Of a DNA stretch of 64,000 bases, positions 44,374 to 52,359 are shown in pieces. Under the pieces are notes generated by a model. It was not told the origin of the DNA. It made no database searches and saw nothing but the letters and a program-made list of their open reading frames with translations. Every line of letters starts with the position of its first letter. Position 1 is the first letter of the stretch. The stretch spans positions 1-64,000 of the forward strand of contig CANKZR010000005.1 of NCBI GenBank assembly GCA_947488625.1, read 5' to 3'. The stretch is from an uncultured Sphingomonadaceae bacterium. Its GTDB lineage: Bacteria > Pseudomonadota > Alphaproteobacteria > Sphingomonadales > Sphingomonadaceae. A program made the position numbers and the translations under genes.

Positions 44374-44799
44374 TTAAGCGGCGGTCTTTCCCACAGGTGG
44401 TGCATCCGGTTTGTCTCCTTTTGAGCGACGGCTTGACCTTGCCTTGGCGACGGCGTCGATCACCGCAACTAGCAAATCTGCCCCTTGCGGTGTTTGGTCC
44501 CAAGCGCGCCGAACAGATGCCTCGAGTTTAGCCCAAGCGGCACGCTTCTTGATCTGCGTAGGGCTGGGATCCGAGTCATCCGCATTATGCGGATCGACGC
44601 CAAGAACATTGCAGATTCGCAATACGTTTCCGCTGACTGTGCGGAACTTGCCATCGAGAATTCGGGAAGTTTGTCCGGGATCCACCTCCGCAATCGCAGC
44701 GAGTTCGGCGTTTGAGAGAGGAGAATTCGCCCGTCGCTTCCGGATCAGGCCGGCCAACTTTTCCCTTTCCTCCTGATTCGGTTTCATGCATATTAGCAT
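44374..44799 (-). CDS. XRE-like helix-turn-helix regulator (about 137-141 aa)
   Basis: A helix-turn-helix region (LSNAELAAIAEVDPGQTSRILDGKFRTVSGNVLRICNVLGV) is visible at about residues 25-68, quoted here by its parts NAELAAIAEV and QTSRILDGKF. It is followed by a basic, unstructured C-terminus. Starts at 44799 or 44787 are both possible and neither has a clear ribosome site; both lie inside the 35-bp dyad. That position strongly suggests autorepression together with control of the divergent NADAR gene. A longer frame to 45132 is a shadow of NADAR. Confidence 0.75.
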   Translation of the reverse strand: MLICMKPNQEEREKLAGLIRKRRANSPLSNAELAAIAEVDPGQTSRILDGKFRTVSGNVLRICNVLGVDPHNADDSDPSPTQIKKRAAWAKLEASVRRAWDQTPQGADLLVAVIDAVAKARSSRRSKGDKPDAPPVGKTAA

Positions 44800-44821
44800 G
44801 ACATTTTGATGCAAATATGCA
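44787..44821. promoter_or_regulatory. 35-bp near-perfect dyad between HTH and NADAR genes
   Basis: The arms are TGCATATTAGCAT (44787-44799) and ATGCAAATATGCA (44809-44821), which pair with one central mismatch, separated by GACATTTTG. The dyad covers the start of the HTH gene and ends just before the NADAR ribosome site (TAGGAG, 44823). It is a strong candidate operator for both operons. Confidence 0.75.
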
Positions 44822-44835
44822 ATAGGAGTTAGCTG

Positions 44836-45324
44836 ATGGCCGAGGACGAGATCCGATTTTACCGGGCGAACGAGAAGCCCTACGGCGCGTTCAGCAACCT
44901 GTATCGTCGCTCTGTTGATTTTGAGGGTGAGACTTTCCCGACCAGTGAGCACGCCTATCAAGCCGGCAAGGCGAGAAAGAAGGAAGTCCGCAACTGGTTG
45001 CTGTCCGCGCCGTCTCCAGCGCTGGTCGCGATGGCCGCACATGGCCTTTATTACTGGGATATCGCCCCCGGCTGGTCGCGGACAAAATTCGATCGGATGC
45101 GCGGAGTTCTTCGCGCAAAGTTCACCCAGCATGAGGACCTTAAGGATCTTCTCTTGTCGACCGGCGATGCTCGCCTAATTGAAAGCGCCACCGTCGATAA
45201 CGAAGTCAATAGGCTGTGGGGCGAGGTTAACGGCCAGGGACGGAACATGCTTGGGGAGCTCCTGATGGAGCTTCGGGCGAGCTTCCGTGATGAAGTGGAC
45301 GGCCTAACTCGCAAGGTGGCCTGA
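44836..45324 (+). CDS. NADAR (YbiA-like) N-glycosidase domain protein (162 aa)
   Basis: The protein is one NADAR domain: FYRANEKPYGAFSNLY at residues 7-22, FPTSEHAYQAGKA near 38-50, a central YYWDIAPGWSRTKFDRMRGVLRAKF (in parts YWDIAPGW, DRMRGVL) and C-terminal GRNMLGELLMELR. Family members cleave N-glycosidic bonds, including removal of ADP-ribose from guanine or breakdown of damaged riboflavin intermediates. Here it is divergent from a phosphoribosyltransferase/ATPase operon across a shared operator. It could act as antidote or as NAD-related effector; context cannot decide which. Its stop lies 9 bp from the convergent kinase gene. Confidence 0.88.
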   Translation: MAEDEIRFYRANEKPYGAFSNLYRRSVDFEGETFPTSEHAYQAGKARKKEVRNWLLSAPSPALVAMAAHGLYYWDIAPGWSRTKFDRMRGVLRAKFTQHEDLKDLLLSTGDARLIESATVDNEVNRLWGEVNGQGRNMLGELLMELRASFRDEVDGLTRKVA

Positions 45325-45333
45325 CTTTTTTAC

Positions 45334-46272
45334 TCAGAATTCGGCTAGGATTGCTCTGACATATTCTGGACCGCGCTCCCGAAAGAGTCCACGCGCGCCA
45401 ATGTAAGCGCAATTTGCTGCAGCGAGACGCTGACCCGACTTCACGCCCGACAGCACGATTGGAAGCGAAAGCGAGTCGGAAGTACGGACGTCGTTTTGAA
45501 TGATCATGTCGATGAGACCAAGTGTGACCATGTCGCCCGCGCCGCAAGTGTCCTGTACAACGTCGACGTCCATCGCTTCACACCGATATGTCGCACCATC
45601 GTGCCGCACCTCTAAGCCCGATCTTCCAGCGGTAACGATGCTGAATGCCTCGGGCCTTAGCTTCTCGGCCATTTCAGGCTCGAGTCGGTCCACCGAGTAT
45701 TTAAAAATGTGCGCAACCGACATTGCGCGGTTGAAGAGGTCGAGATCCGACACCTCCGAAGGCTCGAAGTGAACGATCGCACCCCCGGCAGCCGCGGCCT
45801 CCATAGCGTCGCAGATCGCATCTGACACCCGATCTGCGTAGAACACAGTGCAAGCAGATACCGCCGGTCGCGCGGGCTCGAGTTCACGCAGTGTGATAGG
45901 CTCGTAACCGCCAAATCTCTCGAACGAGTGGGGGCAGACCAACGAGAAACTGTGATCTTTCGACGCGATATCAAGTAGCTCGACGATCACAGGTGTTCTG
46001 ACTTCATGATCGAGCCAGACGAGCCTCGTGTCGGCTCCGGCAAGACGCAGGTCACGCTCTAGCCGCGCCCCTATGGGGTCGGTCCCAAGGCGGAGCAGAG
46101 GTGTCACTGAGAAGCCAAGCATTGCCAGCGAGATCAGCACGTTCCCGCACGATCCACCCAATTCCTCGAAAAGTGGTGCCCGTTCATCAACATGGATTCG
46201 GTCTAGCGCGACCAGCCCCGTCCCGACCACTTGGCCATAAGGTCCGCATGTTGAATGCTTGTGGAGGCTCAT
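45334..46272 (-). CDS. PfkB-family sugar/nucleoside kinase
   Basis: The 312-residue protein has the ribokinase fold: GTGLVALDRI near the start, GGSCGNVLISLAMLG as substrate-binding region (about residues 40-54), and the C-terminal anion hole and base DTCGAGDMVTLG with Asp near 247. Family members phosphorylate sugars, nucleosides or related small molecules; the substrate is not predictable here. It overlaps the upstream SIS-HAD gene by 4 bp (ATGA) and is surely co-translated with it. It is convergent with NADAR. Confidence 0.88.
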   Translation of the reverse strand: MSLHKHSTCGPYGQVVGTGLVALDRIHVDERAPLFEELGGSCGNVLISLAMLGFSVTPLLRLGTDPIGARLERDLRLAGADTRLVWLDHEVRTPVIVELLDIASKDHSFSLVCPHSFERFGGYEPITLRELEPARPAVSACTVFYADRVSDAICDAMEAAAAGGAIVHFEPSEVSDLDLFNRAMSVAHIFKYSVDRLEPEMAEKLRPEAFSIVTAGRSGLEVRHDGATYRCEAMDVDVVQDTCGAGDMVTLGLIDMIIQNDVRTSDSLSLPIVLSGVKSGQRLAAANCAYIGARGLFRERGPEYVRAILAEF

Positions 46273-48179
46273 GAAAGACTCGTGCCGAGGGAATTGAGAT
46301 CGAACCGAGCATGCCCGTTTTCAGTCCGGAGCGCTCGCAGAATCTGCACTAGCGCGGCGGGGCCCGACGTAACGTTTCCGAATAGCGACCAGCTCCCGCC
46401 GAGGTGACCGCACACACCGTCGACGCTCACGCTTGGCGGTCGACCTAAAAGCTCGTTGTCGTTGCCACCCGGCTCGCCGCTATCGCCAATCGCCAAAACC
46501 TCATGCTCAGCGCCAATTCGACGATGCATTTCATCGGTGACCGTCGTTTTGCTCGACGACGATGGCAGAATGTCGACGCTGTGATGTGAGCTTAGTACTT
46601 TGATTCGACCCTTCGCCACGGCTGGGAATTCTGCCACCAGTGCGGCGAACATCAGTGGGTCGGTCAATTCGCTATGTCGTATCGTTATCTGCACTTCGCC
46701 GCGCTTGAGATGGATGCCTGGGGCGAGCAGTGACTGCCCCTCAATCCAGTCGGCGAATGCCAGCAGTTCGGGATTGATCTCCGGCCGATCGTTTTCGACG
46801 TCCACGTCCAGCATGCGTACGTGGCCACCATTGTAATAGCCTACCGTAACGGCGTGATGCAGCCGCTCGGGCAGCGCCTTTCTCAGCGCGATGCCTGCGG
46901 AATGTCCGCGCCCTGTAGCGAAGCCGATCGCGATCCCAGAATCGGCCAGCCGGATGAGCTCGGAAATGATTTCCCCTGCGGGCGGATCTAGCCGTGACTC
47001 TGTGGTGACGACAGTTCCATCATAGTCGAGAAGGATGCCGCCAATGTGAACGCTCGAAAGGCGTTTCAGCCAATTGTTCCGTGCTTCGGTTGCCATGATT
47101 GATGGGCAAGTCGGATCGTCGTGGTATTGCACTGCTTGCATTTTATGTCGCACTGCAGGGCAGAGTGTGCAGGCCAATTTGGCAAGGCCGGTGTCGTCGT
47201 AGATTGCACCGGCGAAGTTACCATGACCTGGCTTGCCTGGATCGATACCGACGGCGCTGCCAAGGGAACGGACGATTTCGAGGCCATTTGCAATGGAGGT
47301 TGCTGTCCTGAATCGGCCAGCATGTCCGAGGTCGATCTCGACCATGCGGACTGTACTCGGAAAGGCGTCTCGAATGGTTGCCCAAATGTCGCGTGACGTG
47401 GACGCCGTCACAGCGATAACAAGCATATTCTCTGGGTGCCTGGCTGCCCAGACGTGCCGCCCGTGAGCAAAGTTTCGAAAGTCGGTGCACTGCACCGGCG
47501 CGATTGCGGTTTCCCACAACGAGGTCTCGATGAGCGTAGCAATTGTTCGGCACTGCGGGTCGTGCAGGACAACAACAGTGTCGCCTGTACTGATTTCTAT
47601 GGCAATGGGTGCCGCCGCGATGTGCTCGAACTCATCCGCCAAGTCATTTATTGTTTTAGTCGAGCCGGTGCGCGTCGATAACTTGTCCGCAGCGCCGAGC
47701 ATGCAAGTTACCATGGCGACGAGCGAATGCGTAGCAAGAAACCCGTCCTTGCGATCCGCCACTGGTGCGACGATTATCCGGGAGCGACTGTCGCTCGCCG
47801 CAGTAATGGTTGCGGACCCTGTTGCGTTGACAGTGAGCAATTTCACGCCAGTTGCCGCCGATCTGAGTGCAGCTGTCATCGCTGCGATTGCGTCGGGGTT
47901 GTCGGCACCGGCGCTGAAAATCCACACGTCGCTTCCGGATAAGTCTTCTTCCGACACGACGAAATCCATCGGTGTCTGTACTATCGTCTGTCCGTGCCCA
48001 AGCGTTGAGCGGCAACGGGCGAAGAACTCTGCCATGATGGCCGACCCGCCCGAGCCAATACCGACTGCAGGCCTGCCAGCACTCTCTTGCAACGCTTCAG
48101 CGAGTGCATGAAGCGGTCCGCCGTTTCCAAGACGAACGGTATCGACCAGCGTCGATAGTTTTTCGGCAAAGACTGTCAT
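46269..48179 (-). CDS. SIS domain-HAD phosphatase fusion protein (636 aa)
   Basis: Residues about 30-360 resemble a phosphosugar-isomerase-type (SIS) tandem, with GIGSGGSAIMAEFFARC (about 40-56) and TDFRNFAHGRHVWAARHPEN near 235-254. Residues about 378-610 are a HAD hydrolase of Cof/sucrose-phosphatase type: LLDYDGTVVTTES (motif I), FATGRGHSAG (motif II), SSKTTV (motif III lysine) and AIGDSGEPGGND (motif IV). Both halves look intact. The fusion would bind a phosphosugar and dephosphorylate it or a product. It is the first gene of an operon with PfkB, which can phosphorylate a sugar, so together they make or remove a ribose/hexose phosphate. Confidence 0.82.
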   Translation of the reverse strand: MTVFAEKLSTLVDTVRLGNGGPLHALAEALQESAGRPAVGIGSGGSAIMAEFFARCRSTLGHGQTIVQTPMDFVVSEEDLSGSDVWIFSAGADNPDAIAAMTAALRSAATGVKLLTVNATGSATITAASDSRSRIIVAPVADRKDGFLATHSLVAMVTCMLGAADKLSTRTGSTKTINDLADEFEHIAAAPIAIEISTGDTVVVLHDPQCRTIATLIETSLWETAIAPVQCTDFRNFAHGRHVWAARHPENMLVIAVTASTSRDIWATIRDAFPSTVRMVEIDLGHAGRFRTATSIANGLEIVRSLGSAVGIDPGKPGHGNFAGAIYDDTGLAKLACTLCPAVRHKMQAVQYHDDPTCPSIMATEARNNWLKRLSSVHIGGILLDYDGTVVTTESRLDPPAGEIISELIRLADSGIAIGFATGRGHSAGIALRKALPERLHHAVTVGYYNGGHVRMLDVDVENDRPEINPELLAFADWIEGQSLLAPGIHLKRGEVQITIRHSELTDPLMFAALVAEFPAVAKGRIKVLSSHHSVDILPSSSSKTTVTDEMHRRIGAEHEVLAIGDSGEPGGNDNELLGRPPSVSVDGVCGHLGGSWSLFGNVTSGPAALVQILRALRTENGHARFDLNSLGTSLS

Positions 48180-48357
48180 CAGTGCATTCCTAACAGCAAT
48201 TTACGAACTTACGACCAGCTTCGACCTCTTATGACCGATGGGCTTTGCGGTGTAGAACTCGACCTATCCACCATTAAACTCATATAAACACACTCGCTGT
48301 CGATCACTCGGCTCGGCACCGATCTCAGCCTGCTCTTCGCCCGGTCCTTCCGACAAA

Positions 48358-48993
48358 TTAAAGCGCCCGCCCGAACCAGATGACCCGCCCGACCACGTGC
48401 ACTTCGGAGCGGTCCATGTCGTTCCACGTCGGATAGGCAGGATTGTCGCTGGCGACGGTGATCTGCCTCGCTCCTGGCTTAATGGCGATGCGTTTGACAG
48501 CCAGCACATCGTCAGTGCGCAAGACATAGATGCCATCGCGCAAGCGCGAACCATGGTCCGATGCATCAACGAGGACCTCGTCACCGTCGCTCAGAGTAGG
48601 TTCCATTGAATCCCCCAGCACGCGTACAATCGATAGGCTGGCGCTCTTGGCGGGGGTCAGTGCGCGCAGCCAGCGTTCGTCGAAACCGAACCTGGTGTAA
48701 GCGTTTTCGCTTGCCGCAATCGCCCCGAACCCGGCCGAGGCCTGCACATCGAGGATGGGGATTTCGACCATTCCGTCGTTGTCGCTCTTTTCCGGGCCAC
48801 CGAGCACGTGCTCATCGACCCCCAGGAAGGAGGCGAGCATACGGCGATCCTCGGGTTCGAGCGTCTTTGGCGAACCGCGCTTGATGAACTGCTGGATGTA
48901 GCTGGGGTTGCGACCGAGCATCCGCGAGATCGCGGCATAGCCGCTTCCCCGCTCACGCAGGAGCCGGTCGAGCTCTTGTCGGACATGTTCCAT
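48358..48993 (-). CDS. CI/LexA-like repressor with S24 peptidase domain
   Basis: The 211-residue protein has an N-terminal HTH (GYAAISRMLGRNPSYIQQFIKRGSP, about residues 18-42, in parts AISRMLGRN and SYIQQFIKRG). The C-terminal S24 domain carries the serine in RVLGDSMEPTLSDGDEV (about 125) and the lysine in DDVLAVKRIAI (about 163). Such proteins self-cleave when RecA is activated, releasing repression on DNA damage. It is divergent from two small genes, with a double inverted repeat between them. It lies at the border of the accessory island and the transfer operon and may control either. Confidence 0.9.
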   Translation of the reverse strand: MEHVRQELDRLLRERGSGYAAISRMLGRNPSYIQQFIKRGSPKTLEPEDRRMLASFLGVDEHVLGGPEKSDNDGMVEIPILDVQASAGFGAIAASENAYTRFGFDERWLRALTPAKSASLSIVRVLGDSMEPTLSDGDEVLVDASDHGSRLRDGIYVLRTDDVLAVKRIAIKPGARQITVASDNPAYPTWNDMDRSEVHVVGRVIWFGRAL

Positions 48994-49018
48994 CGTCTCG
49001 CGCCTTCGTTCTGGATCG

Positions 49019-49052
49019 TAGGATTCTTCCTAGACCTGAGGATGTCTTCCTA
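49019..49052. promoter_or_regulatory. Two operator-like inverted repeats before the CI-like repressor
   Basis: TAGGA-TTCT-TCCTA (49019-49032) and GAGGA-TGTCT-TCCTA (49038-49052) occur in series between the repressor and the divergent gene at 49104. A further dyad, CAAGAA-N9-TTCTTG, lies at 49065-49085. They are likely binding sites of the S24 repressor. Confidence 0.6.
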
Positions 49053-49103
49053 CTAAGAACATAACAAGAACACAAGTGATTCTTGAACTGATGCGAGTTG
49101 TCA

Positions 49104-49436
49104 ATGACCCTCCTGGAACGGATCGAAAACCATCTGAGAGATAACGACATTTCGGCGACCACCTTCGGAAGGGAGGCAGTCGGCGATCCACGTTTCGTGC
49201 TTGATCTCAGGAATGGCCGCAATCCGCGCCGTAAAACTGTGTTGCGGTTGGAAGCCTACTTTGCGGAGTGTGGCGCCAACGCGCGTGCATGCCAGTGTGG
49301 GAACGACCGCAGCATGGACGGGTGTGCTAGTGAGCAATTCAAATATCGGGCCAATTCGGCTATGGTCGACAGGCTCGAAACTGAAGCACCCCAGAGGGGA
49401 GGTCGCTCCGGATCTGGCGAAGGAGACAATCGATGA
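49104..49436 (+). CDS. Small HTH-like protein (110 aa)
   Basis: The protein opens MTLLERIENHLRDNDISATTFGREAVGDPRFVLDLRNGR (in parts LLERIENHLRDND, TTFGREAVGDPRF), a compact helical region that resembles a small DNA-binding domain seen beside S24 repressors in sphingomonads. The C-terminus is low complexity. It overlaps the next gene by 4 bp and faces the repressor across the operator pair, so it is probably a repressed early gene. The function is unknown. Confidence 0.65.
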   Translation: MTLLERIENHLRDNDISATTFGREAVGDPRFVLDLRNGRNPRRKTVLRLEAYFAECGANARACQCGNDRSMDGCASEQFKYRANSAMVDRLETEAPQRGGRSGSGEGDNR

Positions 49437-49642
49437 CCAATCCTGACAACTCCCCGCCGCCATCCAAGGAAGACTGGCAGGGCTTTCGCGAGTTCGACCG
49501 TGCCATCGCCGAAAACCGGCTGACCGCCTACAGTTGGAAGAAGACCTGGGCCGACCCGTGGGGCAGGGCTGCGACCATTTTGTTTGGGGTGCTTGTGGTT
49601 GCCTTCGCAATCTATGTCGTGATCTACGACGGTCTGCTCTAG
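49433..49642 (+). CDS. Small membrane protein (69 aa)
   Basis: A polar N-terminal half with several tryptophans precedes one membrane segment near the C-terminus (ATILFGVLVVAFAIYVVIYD). It is coupled to the upstream gene by ATGA overlap and ends 1 bp from the convergent traG stop. The function is unknown. Proximity to traG makes a role in entry exclusion conceivable but unsupported. Confidence 0.65.
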   Translation: MTNPDNSPPPSKEDWQGFREFDRAIAENRLTAYSWKKTWADPWGRAATILFGVLVVAFAIYVVIYDGLL

Positions 49643-49643
49643 C

Positions 49644-52349
49644 TCACCATTCCTTGATTTCGTCAGCCGCTTCCTCGGTGGCCCCGCGAGCATTGCGCGT
49701 GCGGCTCTGGAGGTATTCTCCAACGCTATCGACCCGTTCGCCGCCACGGCTTTGCACACGGTCTACAGCGCGGCCGATATCCTCCCGCGCGGATGAGGGG
49801 TCCGACAGTCCTCCCGGCACCGAACTCAGACGGACAGACCCGCGGACGTCACCTCTGCTACCCACACTCGGGCGCGAGATCGGTGCGACTGCAGGCAAGG
49901 CAAGGTCGCCCTCGATATCGTCGTGAATCCGCTCGGCGTAACTTGCGACAAAGCGCGCCTGCAGTTGCTGTCCGGCTGGGCTCATCTGGAACGCGATGTC
50001 GTCGAAGCGCACGGGACCATAATAGTCGCGATTGGCTTCGATCTCCGCCATACCCCATTCGCGATAGGCCTGGCTCAGATTGAGCGTGCCGGCCGCATTG
50101 GCGCTTTCGTACCAACTGGCCTGGTCTTCGAGACGGCTGGCGAGTTCCTCGGCGCGCCGGGCTTCGATCGTATAGCTTTGAGCCTCGGTAAGAGAAGTGT
50201 TGAGACCCGAGGCGGTTGTCGAGACGAGACTTTCGGAACTGGAACTGGTCTCCCGGAGGAAACCCTCGCGCGTGCTCGACCAGTTGTTGCTCTCGGAAAT
50301 CTGGCGCAGCGTCGAGAGCAGCCGTGACCGATCCTCCGAAGCAATGCCGATATCGCTGTCAGTCCAGCTTTGCTGGCGTCCCCCACGCAATCCGGCATCG
50401 CCGCGAATATTGCCTCGATTCCCGCGCGCACCGATTCCGGCCTCACCATTCAGGAACCAGGACACAGTGATGTCGTCCGAGGCCCGCCGCGACAGCCCGA
50501 ACTGCTGCTGCAGTGTGCGCGAAGCATTGTCGATCTCACTGAAGGTTGTGCCGATGCTGTCTCCCGAGGAGGTGCCGCTGACGGTCTCGTTCGACTGGCC
50601 GGTCGAATAGGCATCGCGCAGCTCGAAGAACCGGGTAACCGCCGAGCTCGTCGATTGCTGCGCAAGGTTCGAATAGGTCTCGCTCTGGCTGCGGCTTTGT
50701 CCGGCAATGGTCGAGAGCCTGCTCGAGAAGTCCGATCCCAGTGTCGGTGAGAAGGGATAGCTCGAGGTCGGGACATGGGCGAATTCGGCATCGGGAAAGC
50801 CCGTGGTCTGCGTCCCACTATCGCCGAAACTGCGCGTCTGGCCCGCGCCATAGGCGATGTTGGGCGCCAGATTGCCCTGCGCGAATTGCCGCGAAAAGAC
50901 CGACGAATTCTCAAGGTTGGTGTTGCCGAGCGAGATGTTCCCCGTGCTCGCCTCGCGCGCGGCTTCCTCGGCAGCGCTCTGGCTCGGATTGAGGTAGGAG
51001 GTCGCCTGGCCCGAGATGGCCATGGCGCCGCGCGCCACGCCGCCTGCAAGGAACGGAATTGACGCAACGAGATAGCCGGCGAGCACACCGATATCGGAAT
51101 TTACATCGGACATGCCGGCGAATGTCGCGAGGCTGAGGCCGGTATCGCCGCCGGCAGCTGCGACATCGCTCGCACCCTTGAACATGAGGATCATGTGGAG
51201 GATCACGAAGAGCGGCCCCCAGGCGGCAAGGTAGAAGAAGCCGGTCACATAGCCACGCAGCGCAATCGGCCCGGTCCGTGGCATGAGGAAGAGCGGGAAG
51301 AGCACCGGGAAGAGAGCGTAGAAGACGACCGTCAGCACCACATTGAGGATGGGCACCCATTTCATCGAATTCTGCGCGATCGAAGAATAGGTGCGCTCGG
51401 TCTGGATATCGGCGCGGGTCTGGGCAAAGACATCGATGCTGCCCATGCCGCTTGCTCCGGCAAATCCGTGCATCGCCTGGTTCATGGCGTTGATCGAGAG
51501 CACCTGGCGGAAGATATCGCTGGCATTGCTCGAGACGCCAGAGAGGTAGCTGTAGGCAATCGGCAGGTCGGCAAAGAGCTTGGCGCGCGCCAAGGCCTCG
51601 GTCTGCCGCGGATAGAGCTGGCGCCCGAAGGCCGTCCCCATGTCGTCGATGAGGCTCGCCCACTGGGCGCCAAGTGTGTTGTAGGCTTCGCGGCAGGTGG
51701 TGACGACCGAAGTCACCTCGCCAGTGTTGACATCGCGGATGAGGAAGCGCTGCGCGCGCGCTTCGCTACCCGGGCCGATCGTGGCCCAGATATCGGCGGA
51801 CTGGCTAAGCTCCTGCATCGAATAGCGGCCCAATAGCACGTCGTAGAAGACGCATTGCTTGAAATGCTCGTCGAGATTGGCGGCGAATTCCGGATCGGAA
51901 ATGCGCAGGCCCCTGGTCGCCTCCAGGAGCCGTGTGCCGTAGATCATCCCGTTCTTCGAGTAGTTGAGATCGTCGGGCAGGCCGAAGACCAGTTCGGCCG
52001 AGCGGGTAAGATAGTCGCCCGCCTGGCTGGTGAAACTCGCCATCAGCGCAAGGCCCAGCGGGACATTGGCGACTTCTGCAGGCGCGAGGCTCGGATTGAC
52101 GCGGTCGGTGACATGGACGTCCATGCGCGGCACCATCAGGCACATGTAGATGAGCGTTGCGCCGAGAAACCAGTTTACCCAGGCGCGCCAGTCCTGGTTG
52201 AAGGCGAGCACGATGACGCCAAGCCCCATGCCCATGACCAGCGCAACCTGGATCAGGCTCTTGTAGCCGCCTGCGCCGGTCCAGGCGGCGACCGCGTTGA
52301 AGACGTTGACGAGATATTCGCCGCCGCCAACCGTGTAGACTTCGACCAT
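49644..52349 (-). CDS. traG: TraG-type mating-pair stabilisation protein (901 aa)
   Basis: The N-terminal ~470 residues form the TraG_N membrane domain: segments near 35-60, an LYMCLMVPRM-like stretch near 75, and a cluster at 330-440 with PILNVVLTVVFYALFPVLFPLF. The last ~430 residues are a Ser/Thr/Gln-rich periplasmic or coiled tail. TraG assists pilus assembly and stabilises mating pairs in F-type systems. It is the last gene of the long transfer operon, 10 bp after traH. Confidence 0.9.
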   Translation of the reverse strand: MVEVYTVGGGEYLVNVFNAVAAWTGAGGYKSLIQVALVMGMGLGVIVLAFNQDWRAWVNWFLGATLIYMCLMVPRMDVHVTDRVNPSLAPAEVANVPLGLALMASFTSQAGDYLTRSAELVFGLPDDLNYSKNGMIYGTRLLEATRGLRISDPEFAANLDEHFKQCVFYDVLLGRYSMQELSQSADIWATIGPGSEARAQRFLIRDVNTGEVTSVVTTCREAYNTLGAQWASLIDDMGTAFGRQLYPRQTEALARAKLFADLPIAYSYLSGVSSNASDIFRQVLSINAMNQAMHGFAGASGMGSIDVFAQTRADIQTERTYSSIAQNSMKWVPILNVVLTVVFYALFPVLFPLFLMPRTGPIALRGYVTGFFYLAAWGPLFVILHMILMFKGASDVAAAGGDTGLSLATFAGMSDVNSDIGVLAGYLVASIPFLAGGVARGAMAISGQATSYLNPSQSAAEEAAREASTGNISLGNTNLENSSVFSRQFAQGNLAPNIAYGAGQTRSFGDSGTQTTGFPDAEFAHVPTSSYPFSPTLGSDFSSRLSTIAGQSRSQSETYSNLAQQSTSSAVTRFFELRDAYSTGQSNETVSGTSSGDSIGTTFSEIDNASRTLQQQFGLSRRASDDITVSWFLNGEAGIGARGNRGNIRGDAGLRGGRQQSWTDSDIGIASEDRSRLLSTLRQISESNNWSSTREGFLRETSSSSESLVSTTASGLNTSLTEAQSYTIEARRAEELASRLEDQASWYESANAAGTLNLSQAYREWGMAEIEANRDYYGPVRFDDIAFQMSPAGQQLQARFVASYAERIHDDIEGDLALPAVAPISRPSVGSRGDVRGSVRLSSVPGGLSDPSSAREDIGRAVDRVQSRGGERVDSVGEYLQSRTRNARGATEEAADEIKEW

Positions 52350-52359
52350 GGGACTACCT

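Noticed and set aside
49098-49103. TTG start for the small HTH-like gene
   Set aside because: The ATG two codons later fits the family start and is the stronger codon.
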